Of a stretch of 64,000 nucleotides of DNA, positions 32,220 to 44,800 are shown in pieces. The notes under the pieces are model-generated. The model saw nothing but the letters and a program-made list of their open reading frames with translations, was not told where the DNA came from and ran no database searches. Origin of the DNA: Glandiceps talaboti (Eukaryota > Hemichordata > Enteropneusta > Spengelidae); contig NC_135551.1 in the NCBI RefSeq assembly GCF_964340395.1, positions 4,869,463 to 4,933,462 of the forward strand, given 5' to 3'. Positions within the stretch are counted from its first letter, which is position 1. Each line of letters starts with the position of its first letter. Both the position numbers and the translations under genes were made by a program.

Positions 32220-32598
32220 GACGATAAGTTAATCTGTGGTTTTCCTGTGTTAACGTCGAGTCTAGGTGTCTGTTAGTGTTTTACAGGTGATCGGCTGTCA
32301 CTCGTCTTCTTTGTTTTGAAGGCTTTCAAGCAGTTGTGAACTCGTTAAGCTGCAATAAGGACGACACCAATTCAGTACAAACAAACGTTATTAATGAAAG
32401 GAAAAACAGGAAGTGACGAAACAAGGTCAAGGAATTAAACGAGGAAGTAATAACTGTCTATCTACTCACTAGGCAACTGTCACGGATCATGTGGTGATCG
32501 CGATATATTTCCTACAGACATAACAAAGCCCCACCTGATGACGTATGGCGTCACATTGTTCTACAATGTTTATATTGGGAGGAGTGAATAGGGAAGTG

Positions 32599-32774
32599 CA
32601 ATCTGATTAAAATCTGATGTGGTGAAAGCGGCTAGACGCCTTTATTTACCTCTATTTCGATCGGAAAGGCGGCGATCACTCGGAACAATACAAAAGACAT
32701 GAAACGATGGAAAGAGATGTAAATAAAGGCATCTAAAGCCATCTGGCTGCTTTCACTAGATTTTAATCTGATTG
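32599..32774 (+). mobile_element. foldback MITE near the axis, left arm only
   Basis: The 176-bp segment begins caatctgattaaaatc and ends gattttaatctgattg, which are near-perfect terminal inverted repeats extending inward (gtgaaagcggctagacgcctttattta vs taaataaaggcatctaaagccatctggctgctttcac). The right arm lacks it between matching flanks. Confidence 0.75.
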
Positions 32775-32999
32775 TGGAAAAGGTGAGAACAGTATGTGTA
32801 AATTCCCAGCTGGATCACATTACTAAGCCTACGCACTAACATAGTTATTATACCTGAATGATACTGACAGGAAGTCAATGGAAACACAACTTTTACTGCC
32901 ATGAACCAAACAGACCACTCACATGTCCTGTCTCATCAAAAGTTCCTTTGCTATTAGCAATGTCAAATTGACATATATAGTCATGATATTAGTCTGCTT

Positions 33000-33057
33000 G
33001 TCATTCTTTCTACCATACCTTGTCATTGTATGTGTCCAATATGTAGTTTAGAATGAC
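33000..33057. repeat. symmetry axis of giant inverted duplication
   Basis: gtcattct at 33000-33007 pairs with agaatgac at 33050-33057. Outside these, aatgtcaaattgac (left) pairs with gtcagtttgacatt (right). The two arms therefore meet with only about 40 bp between paired stems. Confidence 0.8.
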
Positions 33058-33643
33058 GTATGTTGTCATGTCATGGTCAGTTTGACATTACTGATAGCGA
33101 AGGAACATTCGATGTGACAGGGTATGTGAGTGATGGATTAAAAGCTCTGATTGGTTATAGGCCCACTTGTCTATGTTTTGGTTCATGCTCTTAGTGGTCT
33201 GAGGTTGGCACTGAATGTTGTGTTTCAATTGACTTCTTGTTACTATCATTCGGGTATCATAACTGGGTTAATAACGTGACACTAATCCAGCTGTGCGGGA
33301 ATTTACATATACAGTACTCACCCACACTACTCCGCCAAATGTAAACATTGTAGAACAATGTGACACCAAATGTCATCAGGTGGGGCTTTAAATGTCTGCA
33401 GGAAATGTATGGTGTCTGTCATTATGTCAACTAGTGTTTATTTACGTTGTGGGCTTAGTCAAGAATGAATTGCGAAATCAATTACTGTGACATTGTTTCT
33501 CTTTTTATCAACGTTCGGAATAATGCGAATAGTCTCGTGAACTAAATCGTTTTATGCCATTGTGATTTTCCTAAGTTTGATTTCTCTTGCAACGAGTAAA
33601 GTATAGTGTTCCTCTGCCAGTGGACGAATTTCAAACATATCGT

Positions 33644-33841
33644 CTACGCGTCATCAAAAAGTAGGTCAGCATCGAAGCCTTCTCTAATACTATACATCGA
33701 ATCGTAGGCAGAAGGATTCCCAATCTCCATGGATGTACCTGAACTCTTTTCAAGCTGTAAGAGAGGGGATTTACCCGTTGTTGAGTAAGTACACCGTGTA
33801 AAGCAAACACCGCTGGCGGAGGAGGCTATTCCGATCCCCAC
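33644..33841 (-). other. conserved short reading frame, right-arm copy
   Basis: Inverted partner of 32107-32219: LEKSSGTSMEIGNPSAYDS-MYSIREGFDADLLFDDA then TAG. Several substitutions and one codon indel relative to the left copy, yet the frame is kept. Identity unknown. Confidence 0.35.
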
Positions 33842-33879
33842 ATTTGACTATAGCCATATGGAGTGCATTCTGTAGCCAT

Positions 33880-34000
33880 TCGGTATAAAATCGGTCGGTA
33901 CAAAACACAGGTATAGGCCAGGTCAGGTATAGACTGAATACTTTTTTGGATTCACATTCTCATTCAGATCCAAAGATCCGTCATCTGTTTTTATTTGCGA
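33880..34000 (+). repeat. dispersed repeat R2, short copy
   Basis: ggtataggccaggtcaggtat, ttggattcacattctcattcagatccaaagat: matches the first part of the copy at 29560, in the same orientation. Confidence 0.6.
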
Positions 34001-34589
34001 CATATGTTGGTTTCCATGGCAAATTAACCCTCTCTTTTATAAATGCTAGTTCAACAATGTAAGTACTCGACTATGTTCACATTCTGTTGAAAATATCTGT
34101 AAATACTCCAAACACATTAATTACCAATGTTAATTACCGCTCACACGGAGCATGCGCATTTAGATAGAGTGTATAGTAGGCAAATAGAAATCAAAGCCTA
34201 TTTGTTACATTACATACATACATGCATACAAAAGAAATGGGTATAAATGGTAGATGCACGCCTAATGAGGGAAATCCAGAATATACCCATTACCTAACCC
34301 GATTTTTTGCACCATCTTTCATTCACCTTTGATGCAACTGGGGTTGCATGACCCCTCAACTGTAAGAGTCTGGGTAACAGAGATGTATCAATGTATATTA
34401 TTTAAGCGCAATTTTGAACATTCATATACAGCAGATTAAATATAAGGCTAACTTTGAAATAGTCTTATTATTACACACAATTCTTCAATTCTTATGACTA
34501 TTACTATACATATTATATTGCCCACTGAATAACCTTTGACTTTTTAAATCCAGAATGAGTTTATGTAAATATGACATCTCAACAAAAAA

Positions 34590-35060
34590 TTAGGACGTAC
34601 GGAGGGCATTAATTTTCACGACGTTTTATCCCAAAACGTTTTGTTCTTGAACGAACAATCGCCACATCATTTAGCCAAGCTATTTTTGTACAATTTCTTG
34701 TCCTAGACATATTGCAATGGTATGTTTTAGTTTTGAAAATCACCCTGTATTATCAATAAATACTGGAACCATATGAGTGTCTGCCATCCTTTTGATTTTT
34801 CATGTGCAATATTCTAAATTTGCCTACAGTCGGCAAAACACTTTTACTCTTGAATTAGATACAAGAACAAGTATGAAATACACGTGAAAAATGTAATTCC
34901 TAGAACATAAGATACTAATTGCATGACGATTTTGAAAACAAAGATAACTGATGGCGAATTGCTGAGAAAAGAGAACGTGACAACTGATTGAAAATCTACA
35001 CCAAATATAATGACAGATTCACATCTTTGGATCTGAATGTAAATCCACAAAAATATTCTG
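34590..35060 (-). repeat. dispersed repeat R2, copy mirrored from left arm
   Basis: On the - strand: ttcagatccaaagatgtgaa, agcaattcgccatcagtta, gcacatgaaaaatcaaaagg, atggcagacactcatat. It lies at the mirror position of 29560-30260. Confidence 0.72.
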
Positions 35061-35790
35061 TCGACACCTGTTTGATCTTGTGGTCTAAACGGGATCTAAA
35101 ATGAGGTCTTGAGTTTGGATGTTCATTATGCATTCATGGTACCATATTATGATGTCTTTGTTAATTTACTCTTTCTCCATAGTGAAGTTCTCGTAATTTT
35201 GGTAACTATTTTGGTATAGGTCTAGTCTCTTAAACGTCATGGTTTCTGACTTTGCTTGCTATGCTGGACCGTACACTAACCTTTAGGATCTATGGTTTTA
35301 TTTGAACTACAAAGGTCAAACCTTCTAAATCCCTGTTTACCTTTTCAATTGCTAATCAGACATCAACAGCCAGGTTATCACTCTCTCCACAAACTTTAAA
35401 ACTTGTGTTGACTTATATACTTATTTTCTTACTGGTTACTTATGGTCAGTGGCAGTGTCAATCAACATGGGTGGATTCTAAAAACAATTATAGGCCTACA
35501 AGAAGATCTTTACGTGTGTAACATTAAATTAGTTCAAGAGAACAGTTGATGTTTGATCGATATAGCACACCACGTTGTCTATGCATAATATATTTATGAC
35601 TGCTGACTTATATTTATTGATTCATGACTATTTTTGCAAACGAAACATCCATTGAAGCAAATTGAGGTCTACTTTCTCTCGTGCCCACTTATTACTGAAT
35701 TACAATAAGCTATACAACTGTATAAATGTAAAGGTAATACTATAATTTTGTCTACAAAAAATGATGTTTGACACCCATCATCTCTTGTAG

Positions 35791-35853
35791 GTATCTGGTG
35801 GATAAAAAGGGAATTGGTTTAAACGTCAGAGATGAATGGGACAGTACTCCACT
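35791..35853 (+). CDS. ABTB1-like B exon 2 (ankyrin)
   Basis: Acceptor ctcttgtag, donor gtaagt; phase 2-2: YLVDKKGIGLNVRDEWDSTP plus the split L codon. Confidence 0.85.
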
Positions 35854-38800
35854 GTAAGTTTTCAAAGACATTTCTCCCCCAATAGTAGTGTATGTGTATA
35901 AGATTAGGATGGTAATCTGTCCTTTATGAGGAGACATGACAGCTCCCTGATCTGAAGCCACAAACGCCTATATTGTAGTTCTGATACTTTTAATACATGG
36001 CAAGTTAGACTGGCACCAATCCCCTTGGGAGATTTTTTAGCCTTATAAACTTCAAAGGTGTTTTGAAATTGTTATTCATTTCAATTTTTGAGAAGGAAAA
36101 TGTGGTAAACTTTCGTGTTTTATTTTTTTTCGCGTTGCTAGTAGCCTCGCAAGGACTGGTGTCAGTCACCGCTAAATAGCAAACAAGGGGAAAGTGATAG
36201 TAGGTGCACATTACTCTAGCCAATCAGATGAGAGGGAACTAAAACTAATACGGATGTACTGTAACCTTAGGCATATATCTTGAACTGAAAAATGTAGAAT
36301 CGAGTCCCAACTTCCTCCGCTCGCAAATGGGAAGATATTGTAAACTAGTTGGATGGGGGGGGGGGGGGGCAAATATTCAGACGGAGTGTGCAGCTCAAAT
36401 TCAAAACATCTTTCCATGTTTACCATACCACGATACCACTATTTTATTGATGAACATAAAATATATGTAAGCACATAGAGTAGCCATGTACGAATAGTAA
36501 CAGGAATTTTACAAATACAAACATTGATTTATAGCATGAAAATAACGATTTTACAAATATATGTGGATATTAACAAATTAAAAATTAATTTTACAATGCA
36601 ATTTAATGCATGGAAATTTGTTTTATTGAATAGTGCAACACATAACTTGGCATAGTAAACGGCATATTGTTTGATTTCTGTATTTGTTTGCGTCACTAGG
36701 TATTATGCCTGCCTGTGTGGTCATGAAAAAGTGGTAGAGTATCTACTGAGTCGTGGTAAGACTAAACAAGTCCTAGTATTCATTTTTACAGAATTATTTC
36801 ATACACCTATTTGACTTTACAAACCATTTATTCTCATAGATCTTATCTCTTACACCAAACAAGTTACATTATTATACTAGTGATTAGTTGCATTGGTGTC
36901 TTCGTGTACTAGTGACATTTGCTCTACAGCGCAGTGCCGCCATTTATATTATGTATGTATGTATGTATGTATGTATGTATGTATGTATGCATGTATGTAT
37001 GTATGTATGTATGTATGTATGTATGTATGTGATATGCAAATTAGGGCGCTATCTTTCTATATACGAAAGCGCCTGATCATGATGCGGTATCATTGTTACG
37101 ATAAATTGGCTGTCACGGATGAATATATGTGATTGTAACAGAACCCTATCTGCATGAGCGAAAGTGTGGGTACTCAGGAATATTTGTGTTTGCAGTGTTT
37201 TTTACTGAGCTTTCACTTACTATGCTCGTGAAGATATCACTATAGAGAACAGTGCAATGTCTGGCAAATACCCCGAGTTCTATGGTATCTTACAGAAATG
37301 TTACATTTTTTATTTAATAGCCATAGATTTATACATTCACTCACTAAAATGCGCCAATTACTTTTAAAAAAGACGTATATGATAATTAGTGGTCAATATT
37401 ATGTGTAGGTAGTGTAGTGGCAAATTTAAATCTTGAGCTAAAGCTTGGTTTTGAACTTGCCATACCATATTAAGATTGTAGTTGCAAGTGGAGTATAATG
37501 TTTTGATCAGGCAACCACAATATCTGCACTGAAAATTGTTGAAATACCAATAATTACATGTTGTACATGTTTAATCAGTGGTCAATAATTTCCTCAAACA
37601 GCACAAAAACAGTTTTAAATCATGATCGTCGTTGAGGGTGCTTAATCCCCCAAAATCTATTTTTAATTTTATTTATCGTATATATACAGCTACAAAATAT
37701 GCTTACCCACATCTAATGCAACACTGTTCATGGTGTACGATATTACGAAATTACTGTACCTGACAAAACATTTTCAACAAAATATTCCAGTTGTAGCTAG
37801 TCCAGTTTAAGAACTTTGATTTCCAGGAAAATTAGTCCCAAAGTCTCAATGTAAGTTAAAATAAACTCACTTCAACCTATTCATAATATATTCTAATGGT
37901 AATGATAATTGTCAATTTAACTTTTCAGGTGCCATGTGTGATCTAAAGACATTTGATTTCTTACGGTGTTGGTATGGAGCTCGCAATGACGAGATTCGTA
38001 ATTTTCTCAAGAAATACAAAGTCACTTTTATGAGAAGAGGTATTACGGCCAAGTATATCAGAAGAGATTTCTTCCAAGATTTCCTTAGAAAGTAAGACGT
38101 GCCAGTAACGTTTGGTCAATAGTTTGTTCCACCTTTATCATCTGTCTATCCTCTGTATAGTCAAATGGCTTTCTCTGCCATTATGTTCTTAAAGCTTACC
38201 ACGGACAATGGTATTGGAACAATGATGTAAATTGGATGATGTTACCAACTTCTCATGTGACTTACTCTAAGATTGGAGGTTGAGTTTGCAGTAAACTGAT
38301 TGAACTAACCAGTTAGAATCACATATCAGTGTGAGAGGGATTCCTACTAATATGAGCTGTTCATCCTTTCCCCAACAGCAGCTTTAGCTAGATGTCTGAT
38401 ATAATTTGTTCATTTGACTATATACGTGGAGTAAAAGAGTGCGACGCGGAGATTAAAAACAGGCCCGTATAGTTTCTAGGATATGTTTTTTTTTGTTTAC
38501 AATAATTGTACAGAATTTAGGTTTACAGGGACATGGTCCAGTCTTCATTGGAATAGACTATTACACTGCACTAGCTGTCACTGGAATATTTTTTTTTGAT
38601 ACAATCAACAACATTTTCACTAAACATTGTTAAAATATCAACACAAAGACATTTTACATGTTAAGGAGAGGTCCTTTGTATCCATATGTAGTACAGCATG
38701 ATGCAACAGTGATCAATAGTGGGGGGGGGGGGGGGGGGTTGACCCGGATTTCGGGTGCAGATCCCAAATCAATTTGATTAGATCCCATAAGATATATATA

Positions 38801-41800
38801 GCTACATATAATACATTTTAGCAATAAGTGATTCAGTACTGTCAAGGATGATTAGGAGTAAGTCATTATATCTGAGAAAACCGTACCATTGAAATAAAAT
38901 GTTACCGGTATAGCTAGTGCACATGCTGCTTCAACATAAATAGTTACTGTACGCATAAGTTCATTTTGTGCCTTTAAATGAATATATTATCTCCATAGAG
39001 CATAGAAAGGATCACGTGTGTATAATTATCAATAACTATGTTCGCACAAAATCTCTTGAAAAAAATTGTTAAAACTCAACGTTGGACCAATATTCAGTAT
39101 CATTTCAATTCCTTAATATACATGTACCATCAAAACACATTAATATTAGCTCCAGATATAGATTCAAAATTTAATGCTTTCTATACTAAAACCGTTCTTT
39201 TTCCTCATTCTCAAAAACAAAAAAGGAATTTGTACAAATTTCGTCCGTATTTTATTAGATATTGAAAATCTGTCATTTCATGTTTAATAGATTACTTGAC
39301 CCTGGCAATTACGAAGATATTTCTTTTGAGGTTAATGATGGGAAAATAATCACTGCCCATCGCTGCATCTTAGCTGTCAGGTCGAACTACTTCAAAGGAA
39401 TGCTACAAAAGGAGTGGAACAAGAAATCTACTGTTTCTCTAAAACACCACCAGGTAGGCGATCCCTGAATGTTTTTTTTTCAAATCCTTCCAAAGCAGGA
39501 GTGGTGACTTAGCGAGATGCAGAGATGTACATGTATACGGAAGACATTTGCGAGACACTATAATCCATTGATAGTATTGCAGGTACAGGTAGAAAATAAC
39601 AGGACCTGGTGTTGATGAAACCTCGTAAAGTATATATAAGTGGTCTATTTATTCCGTATTCAGAGGCCATCGGCCCAAAGATACAATATACCAATATTAC
39701 AGTAAAGCAGTATTGAAAAGGCAATGAAACTGTTACATAACACTGTTAACTTCTTTATGTAGTTTCATGGCATGAAATAAGAATACTGCGAGACGTTGTA
39801 GTGTATCTACATTGTTAGAAGAAAGTAAATCGACAAAGTTCTGTACAGACGGAGGATCAAAGTAAAATCTAGAAATATATTTTTCCCTATAATGATTGAA
39901 AAATGAACATACTAATAAAAAATGATATTCATCTTCGACTTCATTTGAATCGCACAATAAACATATTCTCTGGTTTCTTTCAATGCCGTGTTTTCTGTCT
40001 GGCTCTATGCGCAGGAAATGTGACGAACAGCGAAACCTAGCAAGCATTTGCCTATGACTAGAAATGTTGATTGACCGTAAGTATCTTTCCGGCTCCAAAG
40101 AAAATTTGTACTCACGATACAAAGACAACTTATCAAGGGAACACACTTCACTGTACCATTGGGAAAACAAAACCTTTCTGAATTTCTCGACAAATATAAA
40201 CAAAAACTTATCAACATTTCTCACTGTTTGAGATTCCCAAAACTCATGTAGATTACAAGTAAATAAAAGGTTCTTTATGTCATTTACCCAAGTTTTCCTG
40301 GCTCTTTCCCCGGATTCTTCAATAATGTATAACATATTGTAACATTTCTTCGGATATCTATATGATGGCATGTTCAAAATTTTAGCCCAATATTTCATAC
40401 AACGCTTGGCAGTATACAAGAAAACTGGGTAACGACCGCATTCGCCTAATACTGTTACATTTGGTGCATTAGTGGAAACTCCTAGAAATGTACGACAGGC
40501 TAGGTATTGAATTCTCTCAATGCATTCATGCCTCTGAAATCCCCATACCTCTGACCCATATGTCAGTATCGGTAAAATCTTAGTATCAAAAATTTTAAAA
40601 AAGACTGCAAAAGGTAACATTCCTGTCTTTCTTGCAGCCCTAGCTACAGAAAAGAAAGCTTTCCTTGCTTGTTGGGCCAAAGTTTTTGTTGCAGTTGACC
40701 AACATAAACGACATGAAAAAACAATCCCCAAATACTTGTAATATGAAACTACTTCAACATGTTTTCCTTCGAAAAACCATTTCTCTGTTTTTGATAGTCT
40801 ACCACCCGCTTTGAATACAACCACTTTCGTTTTTGTTAAATTTACAGAAAGTTTCCACAACTTACAATGTGAACTCAAGTTATCAAACAAACATTGCAAA
40901 CCAATAACTGAGTCGGAAATAAGTGCAATATCATCTGCAAATAATAAACAGAAAATTTCCACCAAATCCGGGAAGAGTTGTATACCACGTCTGCCACAAG
41001 TATGAAGTTTGGTCGATAATTCATTAATGAAAAAAGAAAACAGAAACGGACTTAGCATGCATCCTTGTCGAACCCCTATTGGGCAATCAAAGTAATCAGT
41101 TAGTTTGTCCTTGGTACGCACACATGATTTGACATCCTTGTAAATAGCATGGAGTATATTAAACATTTTACCCCGTACACCACCCTTTAGAATGACATAC
41201 CACAATCGTTTACGTTCAACAGTGTCGAAAGCCTTGGAAAAGTCGACGAAAGCACAGTAGAACTTGCCTCGCTTTCTGGAGAGGTATTTCTGTATGACTG
41301 ATTGTAAAATAAATATGTTATCAACTGTTGAATATCCTCGTCTAAAACCTGCTTGTCCCTCATCTATCTTTCCAAGTGCTTCCGACCAGAACATGAGACG
41401 ATTATTCAGAATTGACGTGAAAAGCTTGCTAAAAATACTAAGCAAAGCTATACCACGAAAGTTGTCTGGAGAATCAGTTGGACCCTTTTTATGAAGAGGG
41501 ACAATAATTGCTTTAGACCAGTTCTTTGGGATGGTTCCTGTATCGAATAATTTATTGAAGAGGGCATTTAAGTAGGGAACAAAAAAATATTGAGTAGATT
41601 TAAAAAATTCACCTAGAATGCCATCAGGTCCAGCTGATTTCCCTGGTTTCAACTTGCGTATAGCTTCAAAAATTTCTTCGTTAGTAATAGGACTGTTTAA
41701 TATGTTCCAATCAATATCTAGGTTAACTGAATAATTATCTGAAGAATCTAACATCTCGCTCAATTCGTCAGACATAGCAAAATCATCCTGACTTGAAAGA

Positions 41801-44800
41801 TCATGGGAAAATAATTTACTAAAATATGCAAACCATTCTTCAGAACTAATTGTATAATTTGATATTGGATTTACAGAAATCAATCGTTTCAAAGTCCACC
41901 AAAAGGATTTGGAATCGGGAAGGCTTGTTTCTAGTGATGATTTAACCGAATCAAAATAACTACGCTTTTTATCACGGAAAATGTTTTTGAAATGCCGTTT
42001 CGCTTCTTTGTATTCATGAAGTAACGTGGTATCATTTTGGCGTCGAAAACGTTTCAATATATCATACTTATGTTCTTTCAATCTTTGACATTCGTTGTCG
42101 TACCAAGGAGGTTGTTTATGTCGACGAGTGTTCGTACATATACGTTTGATCATACCACAATGCGCAGCAGATGACATAAACGTGTCTCTTAACTCATCAC
42201 AGAAACTACTGGGATCTGCACCTGGATCTTCAATAATACTATTTAAATTAGTCGTACGAACTTGGTACTTAAAGTGTTCTGAAAAAGAGAGCGACTTCTT
42301 ACTGGACCAAACACATTTGACAACGTTACAACTGCCTTTCTTTGCCCTTTGACTTGCTAGACAGTTTGATCCGATACTGAAAGACATTGGAAAATGGTCT
42401 GATTCTGTTCTTAACACGATAGAAAAAGAATTTATTTTAGCAAAAAGTGGAGACGAGACAATAGTGTAATCAACTACACTGGTTCCTGCATTTGCGGTGC
42501 AAGTGAATTCACCTTGATTTGCATCCTCACCTGTTCTACCATTTAGAATATGTAAATTAAAACTATAACACAAAGACAAAAGCGAACGACCAAAACTATT
42601 TAACTCTTTGTCCTTTGACACCCTTGGTAAATTAAAATGGTCTTTAGCGTACACGACAGTATCATCTATAACATGCGTAGTTTCATCATCGATAATAAAG
42701 TCACGTTCTACACCTGTACGTGCATTCAGATCCCCCGTGATAACCACGTACACGTCGGGTATTTTTACTAATATGTTTAACAACTCATTTTCAAGTAATT
42801 CAATACCATTTCTGGTTGACAAGGAGTCATAAATAGTTGAGTATTGAGGAGATATGTATGTAGTACATAAGAGTAAATCTTTCTCTAGACCAAATACTAC
42901 ACCTTCAATTAAAAGAAATATACAATCGTGCACATCACAATTGATACGACGGACCTTATCCACTAAATTGTTACGAACAATCGTGTATACTCCACCAGGA
43001 TATCTACCTCGATTTGATCTCCTCTGTCGCACTGAACTAAAAGATTTAAATCCAGGAAAATATTCATCAAAAAGTTTTTCTCCACCCGCCCATGTCTCGA
43101 CGAAAGAAATAATATCGAATTCCAAAATAAAGTTAGCAAAGTCGAATGACAAGAACTTATTCTTTAAACCTTGGATATTCCAAGTTAAGAATGAAATTGG
43201 GCCGCGGCCGATGTCCTATTCAGAAGTTAACGAGTCTTGCAAGTTGATACGGCTCTGGAGTCTAGTTCTTGGTTTCTGTTTCGTGCGCGTTTGTTGCTCG
43301 ATTTGTTGCTGGTTTTTGGTGACACCTGTCTCAGTTCCTACTAGCTGTGTGCTTGAGGTGGCTCTTCCTTCTGTTACGACCAATTTTCCATTTTTATAGT
43401 ACGCCGTTTTGCCATCACGTTTGTGCATGGCGAGAGTTTTTCGTTGGCGTTTAGTTAGGTCATTGCCTATACCAATGTGCACCTTCCTCAGCTCTTCCCG
43501 TGCCCCTAGTGCTAATAACTTGTCATCCCAATGATGGAATTTTGCTATCATGGGACGCGGCTTTCCAGACCAATGTGCTGCAATACGATGGGCACGCACA
43601 ATATCTCTACTTTGCCATTGCTTATTTCGTACATTTTGATTCAAAATCTTTATGACTTTGTCTTTACAAGCCTCAAAGGACTCGCTCTGATTCTCGTCAA
43701 TTCCATAAAATATTATATTGTCCCTTCTTGAAAAAGCTTCTAACTTGTCGGTGTCGTCCTCTAGTTGTTCTAGGCGGTCGATAACTTCGTCAAGTTTGTC
43801 ATTTACGGCGCAAGTGTCTAATTCGGCGATGTGCTGAGATTCTTTCAGCTCATTTACTTCGTCATTTAACTTGTTCACAGAGTCCTTGATTGACACAAGA
43901 TCCTGACCTCGTAAAGTAAAAACTATGAAAATCATTGCATGCGTGTTAGTCAACAGTGGCATGATTGCTTTGGCAAGATTAGAAACTAAACGTATTATTG
44001 TGGCATATTGATATTTATCTATCAATTAGTGTTAATATGGTTGCACTAACAGTAGCTAGAATAACCCACAGTCTTTGAGAGAACGTAACCGTGATGAAGC
44101 ATTTTAATTTGATAGCTTTCCAACACACATCTTCCGAACTGTATGTGTTTACTGCATTACTATTATTCGTGTTATCCATTGCATGTCACATTAGAGTTAT
44201 ATGTTGTGTACTTTGTCAAATTTTCACTGATTAACTAATTCACGCTTATTAACTAATTATGTGTCTATACACGTGAAAGTGTATAGTTACCAACGTTATA
44301 ATCAGCAAAAGTAAAGTGGTTCCTAAGTGTACACATTTTCCTTGTTGATAATATTGTTGACAAAAAGTAAACGTGTTTATCATTATTGTAACACTGCTTC
44401 ATTGAAGGTCGGGTCGAAAGAATTTGGCGCCATTCTTCAGTATCTGTACACTGGTTAGTACTGGTTAAAGTGTTCATATTTATTCAGTCACTTTTATAAT
44501 ATTTATTTAGAAATAGTACAGAGGAGATGAAACAACAATAATATCTCATGTGTATTTTAGGTATACAAGGGTGTCTCACCTTTGTACAAAACCAGATTAT
44601 AGCAACACTTGACTTCAGTTGACAGCATAAAAAACAGGACAAGAACTATCATGTATATTAATATCAATTATATCAATAACAATATCAATTATAAATGAAA
44701 GTACAATGTATAATCCCGGTCTTTTTGCATTTAATACTGGTAAATTCAGGTCAACATTACACTTTGATTCCAAATGGTGAAATTCATAATTGTATACCAA

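Larger units (their letters stand above)
39581..44030 (-). mobile_element. non-LTR (LINE) retrotransposon in intron of ABTB1-like B
   Basis: Two-part LINE on the - strand: an ORF1-like protein (44025 to 43216) and an endonuclease/reverse transcriptase protein (43215 to 39733), then about 150 bp of 3' sequence. The corresponding intron of copy A (23962-23332) has no insertion: both introns read ...ccattgatag-attgcagg before the junction at about 39580. It therefore entered after the inverted duplication. The 5' boundary is not sharply defined (44030 to about 44300). No frameshift and only one internal stop make it a young element. Clade not assigned; CR1/Jockey-like organisation is a guess. 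Confidence 0.88.

Noticed and set aside
33030-35790. A start exon for ABTB1-like B
   Set aside because: Searched by eye for a phase-2 donor preceded by a family-like first ankyrin segment; no candidate was convincing, so none is annotated.
42854-43399. 181-codon + strand frame
   Set aside because: Antisense to the LINE endonuclease region and the ORF1/ORF2 junction, with no protein-like motifs.
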